DNA of 64,000 nt from Bradyrhizobium sp. OK095 (GCF_900109945.1 NZ_FOBX01000002.1:434001-498000), one strand, 5' to 3'. Positions 15,998-24,298 are shown, numbered from the stretch's first letter. The notes: a model not told the origin generated them from the sequence alone. A program made the numbers and translations.

Positions 15998-16070
15998 TTT
16001 GACACATCGGGCAAAACAGCTAAACAAGGCCATCATCAAAAGACTGGCCCGCCCGCGCGGATCTTGATGG
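15998..16070 (+). repeat. Interspersed repeat, copy 3, hairpin incomplete
   Basis: It begins TTTGACACATCGGGCAAAAC, continues with CATCATCAAAAG and reaches CCCGCGCGGAT. The second hairpin arm and the T-run are absent, so this copy is 3'-truncated. It lies upstream of the zinc-ribbon remnant, as copy 2 lies upstream of the intact gene. Confidence 0.65.
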
Positions 16071-16110
16071 CTCGTCGGCAGAAGCGATCCGAACAGGAGA
16101 CACAGGCAAC

Positions 16111-16551
16111 ATGGTGGACGAGGTGAACGTTCGTGCCGGGCAGTGCCATTGCGGCGCGGTGCGCTTCGAGGTGACGCTCAGTGACGGCTTCAATTCGATC
16201 CGCCGCTGCACCTGCTCCTACTGCAGCATGCGAGGCGCCGTCGTCGCCATGGCGGAAATGGGCGGGATCAAGTTCCTGCAAGGCGAGGAGGCGCTCACGA
16301 GCTACCGCTTCCACACCGGATCGGCGCAGCACTTCTTCTGTCCGACTTGCGGAATCTACACGCATCATCAGCGGCGATCCGACACCACCCTCTATGCCGT
16401 CAACGTGGCTTGCCTCGACGGGGTCAGCCCGTTCGATTTCGCTGAGGTGCCGGTCATGGATGGCATCAATCACACCAACGACACCGGCAAGCCGACGCGC
16501 CGCGCAGGCACCCTCCGCTTCATCCCGGCTGACGAGAGCTCCTCAACATGA
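16111..16551 (+). CDS. GFA-family (CENP-V/GFA) zinc protein
   Basis: A 146-residue member of the GFA fold. Zinc ligands are visible: GQCHCGAVRFEV (CxC), CTCSYCSMRG (CxxC) and FFCPTCGIYTHH (CxxC). The family includes a glutathione-binding protein once assigned as formaldehyde-activating, but most members have no proven reaction. A second, different member lies at 45958. This copy is a single gene next to the repeat patch. Confidence 0.88.
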   Translation: MVDEVNVRAGQCHCGAVRFEVTLSDGFNSIRRCTCSYCSMRGAVVAMAEMGGIKFLQGEEALTSYRFHTGSAQHFFCPTCGIYTHHQRRSDTTLYAVNVACLDGVSPFDFAEVPVMDGINHTNDTGKPTRRAGTLRFIPADESSST

Positions 16552-16640
16552 CAGCGCTGGAAGCGTAGCGTGGTTCGATGCCGGCCGACGTGCCATGGCG
16601 TCGACGGCATGACCGGCGAACGACGCGGCACTTCCGTGAA

Positions 16641-17618
16641 TCAGATCTTCGGGAGCTTCGCGCGCTCCACCACGCCGGTCCATTTGACGATCTCGGTCTC
16701 GATCAGCGTCTTCATCTCCGCCGGCGAGCTGCCGCGGACTTCGCCGCCGACGGCGGTCTCCAGACGCTGCTTGATCTCGGGGTCCTTGAGCACGTCGAGA
16801 GTCGCGGCATTGAGCGTGGCGATGATGGCGGGCGGCGTTCCCTTCGGCGCGAGCAGGCCTGCCCAGGTGCGCACGTCATAGTCCTTGATGCCGGCTTCCT
16901 GGACCGTGGGGACATCGGGCAGCAGCGCGGTCCGCGCCGGCGAGGTCACCGCGAGGCCGCGGATCGCGCCGCTCTGGATTTGCGCCGCGAGCAGGACCGG
17001 CGTGCCGACGATGACCGGGACCTCTCCACCAAGAAGGGCCGTGATGGCCTGTGAATCGCCGCGATAGGGCACATGCACGATCTCGACGCCGGCCGTTGCG
17101 TTCAGCAGCTCGCCTGCAAGGTGATGCGTGCTGCCGAAACCGACCGATCCGAAGCTGAGCGCACCGGGCTTCTCCTTGGCGATGGCGATGAGCTCGCCCA
17201 GCGATTTTGCGGGGTGGTCGCTGCGCACGGCGATGACGAGCGCGTAGTAGACCAGCGTCGAGATCATCTCAAAGCTCTCGGCGGGCTGGTAGGCGAGGCT
17301 CTTGTAGGTCGCCGCGGAAATCGCATGGGCGCCTGTGACGAGACCGAGCGTGTAGCCGTCGGGCGCGGCCTTCGCGACGGCATCCGCCGCGATGTTGCCG
17401 CCGGCGCCGGGCTTGGCCTCGACGATGATGGGTTGCCCGAGCTTCTTCGAGAGCCCGTCGGCGATGATGCGCGACAGCGTGTCGGCGGCGCCGCCGGCGG
17501 CAAATCCGTGCAGCAAGCGGATCGGGCGCGACGGATAGGTGTCAGCCGACACAGGGCCGGTCGCGAGACAACCGCCCAACAGAAAAATGGCCGCAGCAAG
17601 CCGCTTCATCCGATGCAT
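16641..17618 (-). CDS. Bug/TctC-family substrate-binding protein
   Basis: A periplasmic binding protein of the tripartite tricarboxylate transporter family, about 325 residues. The signal peptide (MKRLAAAIFLLGGCLATGPVSA) precedes the family opening YPSRPIRLLHGFAAGGAADTL; later PDGYTLGLV, VPYRGDSQAI and LPDVPTVQEAG are typical. I chose ATG 17618, which has GGAAGGAAG upstream. No TctA or TctB membrane subunits are in the window, as is common for Bug proteins. It lies 74 bases after the dioxygenase-like gene and is probably the last gene of the GntR-controlled minus-strand operon, supplying uptake of the substrate. Confidence 0.9.
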   Translation of the reverse strand: MHRMKRLAAAIFLLGGCLATGPVSADTYPSRPIRLLHGFAAGGAADTLSRIIADGLSKKLGQPIIVEAKPGAGGNIAADAVAKAAPDGYTLGLVTGAHAISAATYKSLAYQPAESFEMISTLVYYALVIAVRSDHPAKSLGELIAIAKEKPGALSFGSVGFGSTHHLAGELLNATAGVEIVHVPYRGDSQAITALLGGEVPVIVGTPVLLAAQIQSGAIRGLAVTSPARTALLPDVPTVQEAGIKDYDVRTWAGLLAPKGTPPAIIATLNAATLDVLKDPEIKQRLETAVGGEVRGSSPAEMKTLIETEIVKWTGVVERAKLPKI

Positions 17619-17692
17619 GGATGCTTCCTTCCTTTGACTGTTATTTGTTGGCCGCAACGAGAGCGGCGTTGTTCAAGTCGTGATTGCGCTGC

Positions 17693-18610
17693 CTAGCGGG
17701 CAAACTCCGTGCATTCCGGTGATGGCGCCATGCCCCAGACGTCGCGCGGCAGGCCGACCCAGACCTTTGGGCGCTGCGGACGATCGCGGTGCCAGGGGCG
17801 CGGCTCGAAATAACCGAGCACCTCGTCGGTCATGCGGTCGAGATCGCAAAACAGCTCGACCAGATGCCCGTCGGGATTGCGGTGATAGATCGCGGTGTTG
17901 TGCCCGGGGCCATGGCGAACCGGTCCCCAGAGCACGGGGAGCTTGTGCCGCGCGAGATGGTCGCACGCCTGGTGCATGTGGGTCGGGCCGCGCAGCTCGA
18001 ATGCAAAATGATGCAGGCCGCGATCGGGCGCGCGGGCGAAGTTCAGCGTGTGATGCTCGAAGCCGCTGCGCATGAAGACGAAGCGATCCTCGATCCAGTC
18101 GGAGACCCGCAAGCCCATGACGTTCGCATAAAACTCCGACGCCGCGCGCGGATCGGGCGTGCGAAGGGCGACATGGCCGAGCTTGGTCACGGCGAGCCCG
18201 CCGATCCGCTCCTGCGCGGGCGTCGGTGTCCAGCCCTGGATCAGCTCGAAGCGCGTGCCTTCGGGATCACTGAAGGTCAGCAGCCTGGAAACGCCGGGCA
18301 GCGGATCGCTGCGAAGCTCGGGCCGCAAATCAGCCTGCTTCAGCGCGGCGCCCAGCGCCTCGATCTGGACGTCAGGCGATATCTCGAAGGCGATGCTCTT
18401 CAGCGCCGCGTCGCCGGGCTCGATCACGAGCGAGAGCTGCTCGCAATCGTTAGCGAGGAAGATGCGGTTTTCGTCGCGACCGACGAGGCCAAGACCGATC
18501 ACGCCACGGTAATAGTCGAGCAGCCGCTCCGGATCGGGCGAGGTGAAGGTCGCGTGCCGGAGCCGCGTGAACCGTGCAATGGGTGCTGGTGTCGTCATCG
18601 TGCGGTCCAT
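17693..18610 (-). CDS. VOC-superfamily protein, extradiol-dioxygenase-like
   Basis: A 305-residue protein with two vicinal-oxygen-chelate modules (about 15-130 and 150-275), the layout of type I extradiol ring-cleavage dioxygenases. In the second module the expected metal ligands are present: His in KLGHVALR, His in GLHHFAFEL and Glu in GHLVELF. The substrate is likely a catechol-like diol but cannot be named. It follows the oxidoreductase gene by 4 bases and precedes the Bug protein gene. Together with the FAH-family hydrolase across the cluster this suggests ring cleavage followed by C-C bond hydrolysis. Confidence 0.85.
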   Translation of the reverse strand: MDRTMTTPAPIARFTRLRHATFTSPDPERLLDYYRGVIGLGLVGRDENRIFLANDCEQLSLVIEPGDAALKSIAFEISPDVQIEALGAALKQADLRPELRSDPLPGVSRLLTFSDPEGTRFELIQGWTPTPAQERIGGLAVTKLGHVALRTPDPRAASEFYANVMGLRVSDWIEDRFVFMRSGFEHHTLNFARAPDRGLHHFAFELRGPTHMHQACDHLARHKLPVLWGPVRHGPGHNTAIYHRNPDGHLVELFCDLDRMTDEVLGYFEPRPWHRDRPQRPKVWVGLPRDVWGMAPSPECTEFAR

Positions 18611-18614
18611 CCCC

Positions 18615-19607
18615 TCATGGCGTCATGATGATCTTGCCGAGCGCGGAGCCCTGCTCAAGCAGCGTATGGGCTTGCCTCACCTCGTCGAGCTTCAGGACCG
18701 CCGAGATCGCCGGCTTGATCGCATTGCGGCTCAGCGCCTCGATCACGCTGCGCATCAGGGCGCGGCGCCCGTCACGATCGTGGTCGTAGATGTGGAAAGA
18801 GAAGCAGCGTATCGCCGGGCAAATGTCGAGATGGTCGCGCATTGCCGCCATCAAACTCTCTTCCGGCAATCCCGCGAAGGCGTTGTACGACAGCAGCGTG
18901 CCCCATTTGCCGAGCGCGCCGAGATAGCCGGTGAATTCGGGACCGCAGACGTGATCGAGCACGAGGCCGACGCCCTCGCCGTCCGTCAACTCACGCGTCC
19001 GCGCCACGACGTCCTCGCGGCGGTAGAAGATGGCGTGATCGGCGCCGTTCGCCTTCGCGAACGCAGCCTTCTCGTCGGTCGAGACCGTGCCGATGACTTT
19101 CATCTGTGCGAGTTTTGCCAGTTGCACCAGCGCGGTGCCGACGCCGCCGGCCGCACCAATCACCAGCACGCTCGCGGGCGCGCGTGGATGACAGCACTCG
19201 TGCAGCAGCGCGTAAGCGACCTGGTAGTTCGACAGGCACACGGCCGCCTGCAGATCAACATTGTCGGGCAGCGCGTGAATGGCATCCACTGGTGCGACCA
19301 CATAGTCGGCGTAGCAGCCGCCGCGCTGGGACAGGTCGCGCGCGCTCAGCAGCACCTTCTGACCGACGGCAAATCCCTCGACGCCGGGCCCGAGCGCGGA
19401 GATGCGGCCGGCGACGTCGTTGCCGGGATTGGCCGGCAGCGGCGGCATCCATTTATAGACGCCGCGCCGGATCAGCACGTCGGGCTGCCCGACCCCGAAC
19501 GCCTCGGCCCGGATCTGCACCTGGCCTGCGCCCGGCACGGGCACCGGAAGCTCGACCACCTCGAGTGCATCCGGCCCACCCGGCTGACGCACCACCACAG
19601 CCCTCAT
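18615..19607 (-). CDS. Zinc-independent alcohol dehydrogenase / quinone oxidoreductase (MDR family)
   Basis: A 330-residue medium-chain dehydrogenase/reductase of the quinone oxidoreductase type. The N-terminal GroES-like part (MRAVVVRQPGGPDALEVVELP) is followed by the cofactor motif VIGAAGGVGTALVQLAKL near residue 150 and the C-terminal LDEVRQAHTLLEQGSALGKIIM. Catalytic zinc cysteines are not in place. The start is ATG 19607; the frame is open much further upstream but crosses the operator region. It is the first gene of the minus-strand operon and the palindrome at 19631 lies 24 bases before its start codon. Confidence 0.9.
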   Translation of the reverse strand: MRAVVVRQPGGPDALEVVELPVPVPGAGQVQIRAEAFGVGQPDVLIRRGVYKWMPPLPANPGNDVAGRISALGPGVEGFAVGQKVLLSARDLSQRGGCYADYVVAPVDAIHALPDNVDLQAAVCLSNYQVAYALLHECCHPRAPASVLVIGAAGGVGTALVQLAKLAQMKVIGTVSTDEKAAFAKANGADHAIFYRREDVVARTRELTDGEGVGLVLDHVCGPEFTGYLGALGKWGTLLSYNAFAGLPEESLMAAMRDHLDICPAIRCFSFHIYDHDRDGRRALMRSVIEALSRNAIKPAISAVLKLDEVRQAHTLLEQGSALGKIIMTP

Positions 19608-19630
19608 GATTTCATTGCTCCCCAGACTAT

Positions 19631-19664
19631 ATTTTCGAAAATCATACCGTTTACGAAAATTATT
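19631..19664. promoter_or_regulatory. GntR operator: palindrome plus half-site in the divergent promoter
   Basis: ATTTTCGAAAAT (19631-19642) is a perfect palindrome; TTTACGAAAATTA follows with its centre 18 bases on. The same palindrome core and spaced half-site occur before the FAH-family gene (20462-20496). It sits between the divergent oxidoreductase and GntR genes, as expected for an autoregulatory site. Confidence 0.7.
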
Positions 19665-19716
19665 GCAAGATGGTCGTTGGCGCGGCATGTTGAGGCATCG
19701 ATTCATTGGCAGAGCC

Positions 19717-20418
19717 ATGCCCGACAGCGCCATTCGCCCCCGCAAGGAATTCGGCAAGACCATCGCCGCCGACATCACCCATCGGCTGCGCGAGGAGATT
19801 ATCGCCTGCGCCGTCGCGCCGGGCGAGCCGCTGCGCTTCGATGTCCTGCGCGAACGGTTCGGCGCGAGCTTTACGACGCTGCGCGAGGCACTGACCGCGC
19901 TCGCCGCGGAAGGGCTCGTCGATGCCCAGGAGCAGCGCGGATTTCGCGTCGCGCCGGTCAGCCGCCAGGACCTCACGGAAGTTACCGATGCAAGGGTGCT
20001 GATCGAGGTGGAGTTGATCCGCCGCGCGATCGAAAAGGGCGATGACGACTGGGAAATCGCCGTTATCTCAACGCTGCACAGATTGAAGCGGATCGAGCAG
20101 CGTGATCCCGAGCACCCGTTGCGCGATCCCGAGTGGAAGATCGCCCACCGCCAATTCCATCAGGCGCTGGTCTCCGCCTGCGGCTCGGCGACGCTGCTCG
20201 CCATCCGCGCCGAGCTGTTCGACCGCGCCGAGCGCTATCGGCACCTGTCGGCCAATTTCCGCCCCCGCCCGCGCGACAAGGCCGGCGAGCACCAGGCGAT
20301 CATGCAGGCCGCGATCTCGCGCAATGCGGATCTCGCCGTGCAACTGATCGAGGCGCATATCCGCTCGACCGCGGACAACGTCGCGACATACGCCGGGCAC
20401 CTGCTCGACGCCGAATAG
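19717..20418 (+). CDS. GntR/FCD-family transcriptional regulator
   Basis: A 233-residue regulator. The winged helix is at the N-terminus (KTIAADITHRLREEIIACAV, then LRERFGASFTTLREALTALAAEGLV). The FCD effector domain follows; its metal ligands are plausibly Asp in VTDARVLIEVEL and His in AHRQFHQAL, GEHQAIMQA and EAHIRS. The start ATG 19717 (MPDSAIRPRKEFGKT) lies 75 bases beyond the operator palindrome; ATG 19687 is possible. It is probably a repressor of both flanking operons, relieved by the catabolic substrate. Confidence 0.9.
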   Translation: MPDSAIRPRKEFGKTIAADITHRLREEIIACAVAPGEPLRFDVLRERFGASFTTLREALTALAAEGLVDAQEQRGFRVAPVSRQDLTEVTDARVLIEVELIRRAIEKGDDDWEIAVISTLHRLKRIEQRDPEHPLRDPEWKIAHRQFHQALVSACGSATLLAIRAELFDRAERYRHLSANFRPRPRDKAGEHQAIMQAAISRNADLAVQLIEAHIRSTADNVATYAGHLLDAE

Positions 20419-20461
20419 GGCCGCATCGGCATTTTTGGCACAAGGCGGGCTTGCGCTCGCG

Positions 20462-20496
20462 ATTATTTTCGAAAATAATAGAGCATATCGAAAATA
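20462..20496. promoter_or_regulatory. GntR operator upstream of the FAH-family gene
   Basis: ATTATTTTCGAAAATAAT (20462-20479) is an 18-base perfect palindrome. TATCGAAAATA follows with its centre 19 bases on. It lies 37 bases before the hydrolase ATG and repeats the layout of the site at 19631. Confidence 0.72.
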
Positions 20497-20516
20497 CCAA
20501 CCTTCGGGGCGAAACC

Positions 20517-21380
20517 ATGAAGCTGCTGTCGTTCTTGGACGGAAATCGGGAAAGTTGGGGCGCCGTTGTCGAAAACGGAATCGTCGATCTCGGCCGCGCC
20601 CTGCCCCAATATCCTGTTCTCGCGGATTTCCTCGGCAGCGACGACTACGCCCGCCGCGAATCCATCGTCGCCGCCCACAAGCCCACGATGGCGCTCAGTG
20701 ACGTCAAATATCTTCCGGTGATCCCGCGTCCCGAGAAGATCGTTTGCGCCGTGCGCAATTATCTCGACCACCACCAGGAGGCGGTGGCGTTCGGCATGAA
20801 GCGCGAGATCACCGAATTCCCGCCGATCTTCCTGCGGGTCTGGCGCTCCCAGGTCGCGCACAACGCGCCGGTGATCCGGCCAAAGGTCTCGGACAATTTC
20901 GACTGGGAGGGCGAACTTGCCGTCGTCATCGGCAAGGGCGGCCGCCACATCACCCAGGCCGACGCCTGGAACCACGTCGCGGGCTACTCGATCTACAACG
21001 ACGTCAGCGTGCGCGACTGGCAGCGCCATGCGCAGCAGATCGCTTCCGGCAAGAACTTCGTCGGCACCGGCCCGTTCGGACCATGGCTGGTCACACCGGA
21101 CGAGATCGGCGATCCCACCAAATTGAAACTGGAGACGCGCGTGAACGGCGCGGTGGTGCAATCCTCCGACACCTCGATGCTGATCTTCTCGATCCCCCGG
21201 CTGATCGAATATGCCTCGACCATTTTCGACCTCGTCCCCGGCGACGTCATCGCCACCGGCACGCCGGCGGGCGTCGGCTTCACCCGCAAGCCGCCGGTGT
21301 TCCTCAAGCCCGGCGATGTGGTCGAGGTCGAGATCGAGAACATCGGCGTGCTCAGTAATCCCGTCGTCGACGAAGCCTAG
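20517..21380 (+). CDS. Fumarylacetoacetate hydrolase (FAH) family protein
   Basis: A 287-residue FAH-fold enzyme; the family cleaves C-C bonds or hydrates/decarboxylates products of aromatic catabolism. Visible signatures: ICAV-like IVCAVRNYLDHHQE, the metal-binding core DWEGELAVVIGKGGRHI, YSIYNDVSVRDWQ, GPWLVTPDEI and the C-terminal PGDVIATGTPAGVGF. Metal ligands would be Glu and Asp in this core. I chose ATG 20517, just after the operator, rather than the long upstream frame that overlaps the regulator. It probably acts after the VOC enzyme. The next gene follows after 8 bases. Confidence 0.9.
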   Translation: MKLLSFLDGNRESWGAVVENGIVDLGRALPQYPVLADFLGSDDYARRESIVAAHKPTMALSDVKYLPVIPRPEKIVCAVRNYLDHHQEAVAFGMKREITEFPPIFLRVWRSQVAHNAPVIRPKVSDNFDWEGELAVVIGKGGRHITQADAWNHVAGYSIYNDVSVRDWQRHAQQIASGKNFVGTGPFGPWLVTPDEIGDPTKLKLETRVNGAVVQSSDTSMLIFSIPRLIEYASTIFDLVPGDVIATGTPAGVGFTRKPPVFLKPGDVVEVEIENIGVLSNPVVDEA

Positions 21381-21388
21381 AGCCGCGC

Positions 21389-21970
21389 ATGTCCTCGTAT
21401 GATGTTCGCAAGACTGCGCTCAGTGTCGAGACCATCTGGCATGAGCGCGGCCCGCGCCTGGAAAAGCCACTGCTGGTCGGAACAGCTGTCGCGGTCATCC
21501 GCAATCCCTTCGCGGGCCGCTTCGAACCTGATCTGATGCCGTTTCAGGCGTCCTTGCGCGAGCTCGGGCGCGAGCTCGCGACGCGGCTAATCGCACAGCT
21601 CGGCGGTGCGTCGCACGTCGAGGCCTATGGCAAGGGCATCATCGTCGGCGAGGACGGCGAGCTCGAGCACGGCGCCGTCTGGCATGAAGCCGGCGGCCAC
21701 GGCATGCGCGAGGTGCTGGGTCAGCCCAAGGCGATCGTTCCGGCGGCGAAGACCATCGGCGGTCCCGGCACGCGGCTCATGGTGCCGCTGGGCCATATTC
21801 ACGCCGCCTATGTCCGCAGCCATTTCGGCACCGCGGAGATGACGCTGTGGGATTCACCACGGCGCGACGAGATCGCCTTCGGGCTAGTGATGGCGACCGG
21901 CGGCCGGCCTCACGCACGCATCGGGGGCTTGAAGGCATCGGATATCTCGGTGCACGACGGGCAGAGGTGA
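21389..21970 (+). CDS. Amino acid synthesis (AA_synth) family protein
   Basis: A 193-residue protein of the AA_synth family (Pfam name), whose reaction is not well defined. Typical parts are AVAVIRNPFAGRFEPDL, GASHVEAYGKGIIVGEDGELEHGA and AYVRSHFGTAEMTLWDSPR. The family often occurs with Bug proteins, FAH-family hydrolases and GntR regulators in catabolic clusters, as here. It lies 8 bases after the FAH gene, in the same operon. Downstream are only gene remnants. Confidence 0.85.
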   Translation: MSSYDVRKTALSVETIWHERGPRLEKPLLVGTAVAVIRNPFAGRFEPDLMPFQASLRELGRELATRLIAQLGGASHVEAYGKGIIVGEDGELEHGAVWHEAGGHGMREVLGQPKAIVPAAKTIGGPGTRLMVPLGHIHAAYVRSHFGTAEMTLWDSPRRDEIAFGLVMATGGRPHARIGGLKASDISVHDGQR

Positions 21971-22098
21971 GCTTGCGCAGCACCGCCATGTCGTATTCGG
22001 CGCGATGGACATGGATCGCGGCATGCGGGAAATCAGGCACGCCGCCGGCGTGATCGCGGTCGAGATGGGTCAGCAGCACGTGGCGCACGTGTTCATCC
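21965..22098 (-). pseudogene. Fragment of an MBL-fold metallo-hydrolase gene
   Basis: The minus strand encodes HVRHVLLTHLDRDHAGG, the HxxxDH metal motif of metallo-beta-lactamase-fold hydrolases, then FPHAAIHVHRAEYDMAVLRK. The enzyme's N-terminal 60 or so residues and everything after this segment are missing. It abuts the LysR fragment directly. Confidence 0.7.
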
Positions 22099-22354
22099 GG
22101 CATGGCGCTGGTCGCCGCCGGCGTCGGCATCGCAATCGCCATCGCCCCGGAAAGGCTTTGCGCGCGGCAATCCCGATGTCACGGTGCGCGAGATCGAGGT
22201 CAAGGTCAGGCGCGAGGTCGGGCTCGCCTACCGCGCATCGGCCCAGCTGGTAGACGCACTGAAGGATTTTGTCGGGAAGCTTCAGAGGCAGCGGCGCAAG
22301 CCGAAACAGATCCGGCACTCTTCTGACCGAAGGCGCTGGCGAGCCAGCTGCTAG
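22096..22354 (+). pseudogene. Frameshifted C-terminal fragment of a LysR-family regulator
   Basis: From 22096 the plus strand reads GMALVAAGVGIAIAIAPERL, typical of the LysR effector domain. Near 22160-22166 a frame change of one base is needed to continue as GNPDVTVREIEVKVRREVGL, then ASAQLVDALKDFVGKLQ and a stop at 22352. The DNA-binding domain is absent. It is a remnant, not an expressed gene. Confidence 0.65.
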
Positions 22355-24138
22355 CGCGCCGTTCCGCGGATCACTGGGGCGCCGCGAACGATGCGAATAC
22401 CATCGTCATAGCATGCGACGTTGGGCGGCGGTGTATAGCGCTCGATAATGATGAGCGGTTGGCCGCACCCACAGGGGACACCGGGCGTGACGTTTCCGGT
22501 CTTGTCGATCGGGCACCATTCGCGACGGTCGGGGAATGCAGCCCAGGCAGAGCCGTGCCGGAATGGCCCCACTGCATCGAATTGCGGCGCGATGACGAAA
22601 TTCTTCGTCACATCGATGAAACCCCATTTGCCGGTCTTGTCGTCGAGCTGTGCCGCGAGCCCTTCGGACCACGGCAGGCGCGGCGCAAGACGACGCGTCA
22701 GGACACTGGGATCGCGCACGAGTGTAGCCAGCAGTGCCTTGTCGAGCGTCCGAAAACCTTCCTCAAATTCGATGCTGTATTCCCCCGTGCCGCTGGTCGC
22801 CGTGGCTCTGGCAAGCTTCAACGGCCCGAGCAATGGCGATCCGTCGTCCCCGATCAGTGCCCATTGTCCGTTCTCGACGATCATGGCGACCCCGTCGTGA
22901 AATGCATCGGCGCGATCAAAGTACCGCTCCGCCAAAAGCCTGCCATCGACCGCGATGAAACCCCATTTGCCGTCGTGCTTCACGATCGAGGGGCCATCGC
23001 AGGCAAGGCTCACATATTGGAACGCCACATCCGGCGCAGGCCGCTCGTCGGCCGTCACGATCGTCCAGCGGCCCTGCTCGAAGCGAAGATGGCGGCCGTC
23101 GGGACACTTCGGATGATCGGAGCCGAGCAGCTCCGTGCCAGCCTGGTTGGTATACAGCGACTTGCCATTGACAACGGCGCCGAGCTTGCCGCTGGAAATC
23201 GATGGTTGGGTCACTGCGCTCGACAGGATCTCGCCGCCCCGGTCGATGCGCCCCTCCGATCCTGCGAGCCGATAGGGAGCCCAGCCGTCGCGGAAATATC
23301 CGAGCCAGTCGAATTTCGGATCGACTACGATCTCTCCCTTGTCGTTGACGGCGCCCCAGCGCCCGCCGCGTTGCACGACCGCGCGGTCCTGGCCCGCCAG
23401 AATTCCCTGGACGTTGTCGAACACCTCGTTGTTGACGGGCGCTCCATCCCGCCCCATCAGCTGCCACCGGACCGGTGCGCCTGTGGAGCTGCTGGCCCAG
23501 AAGAGGCCGCTCAGATCGTCTGAGAGCAGACTCACTTGCGCGAATGTCGGCCGGACGATCCAGCTCCCGCCGCTGGCGACGATGCCCCATCGCGTGCCGT
23601 ATGCATAGGGAGCGAAGTCCCTCGACAAATCCGGTTGCCGGCGGCTGGCATAGGGCGGCTCCGCGACCAGAAAGGCGTTTTCCGCGATGCGCATGATCGC
23701 ACCGTGTTCCGCCGGCACAATCGTGCGACCATCCTGGTCTATTGCTCCCAACTGATTTCCGACGACGACCAGCGCGAGGCCGCGATCGAACCTGCTCATC
23801 GACGCATAAGTCGGCGCAACCGCGTAACGGCCGGTCATGTCGATCGCACCATACTTCCCGGTGCTCCCGACCAGCGCGCGATCGCCAACAAAGAGATCGA
23901 CCCAATCGAATTGCGGTGCGATGACGGTTTTGCCACTGCGATCGATATAGCCGCAGCGGGCACCTTCGAATCTGCAGGTGGGAATCAGGGTCGCGCCTTG
24001 CTTGCGGGCCTGGCTTTCCAGATCGTCAGATCCCGACGCAATGGCAGAGGGCAGAGGTCCGGGGGATTGCCCACGAACGGCCGGCATTGCCGCAAGGACA
24101 ATGGCGATACCAAGGAGCCGACGAAAATGAGCGTTCAA
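22351..24138 (-). CDS. Exported WG-repeat protein
   Basis: Nearly 600 residues with an N-terminal signal sequence (RRLLGIAIVLAAMPAVRGQ). Repeats of the WG beta type are seen through the chain: GYIDRSGKTVIAPQFDWV, KYGAIDMTGRYAVAP, RWGAVNDKGEIVVDPKFDW, KWGFIAVDGRLL, QWALIGDDG and KWGFIDVTKNFVIAPQFD. No catalytic motif is visible; the family is uncharacterised and probably a binding scaffold in the periplasm or outside. There is no ATG; I chose TTG 24138, which has GGAGG nine bases upstream, although TTG 24177 is in frame too. Confidence 0.82.
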   Translation of the reverse strand: MNAHFRRLLGIAIVLAAMPAVRGQSPGPLPSAIASGSDDLESQARKQGATLIPTCRFEGARCGYIDRSGKTVIAPQFDWVDLFVGDRALVGSTGKYGAIDMTGRYAVAPTYASMSRFDRGLALVVVGNQLGAIDQDGRTIVPAEHGAIMRIAENAFLVAEPPYASRRQPDLSRDFAPYAYGTRWGIVASGGSWIVRPTFAQVSLLSDDLSGLFWASSSTGAPVRWQLMGRDGAPVNNEVFDNVQGILAGQDRAVVQRGGRWGAVNDKGEIVVDPKFDWLGYFRDGWAPYRLAGSEGRIDRGGEILSSAVTQPSISSGKLGAVVNGKSLYTNQAGTELLGSDHPKCPDGRHLRFEQGRWTIVTADERPAPDVAFQYVSLACDGPSIVKHDGKWGFIAVDGRLLAERYFDRADAFHDGVAMIVENGQWALIGDDGSPLLGPLKLARATATSGTGEYSIEFEEGFRTLDKALLATLVRDPSVLTRRLAPRLPWSEGLAAQLDDKTGKWGFIDVTKNFVIAPQFDAVGPFRHGSAWAAFPDRREWCPIDKTGNVTPGVPCGCGQPLIIIERYTPPPNVACYDDGIRIVRGAPVIRGTAR

Positions 24139-24298
24139 GGCCGACAACCTCCGACGAGCCTGACACGATAGGCTCAACTTCGGCGATTTTTAGCTCTTCC
24201 CTGACGCGGGTGTCAGTCATTTGGCGCTTTTGCCAAATCGACCGTTACCTCATTGCGCTAAAATAGCCCGTCAGCGTAACCGCAGCCCGGATACGATT

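Noticed and set aside
24139..24177. Upstream TTG start for the WG-repeat protein
   Set aside because: The TTG at 24138 is better placed after GGAGG and still keeps the signal sequence; the longer form cannot be excluded.
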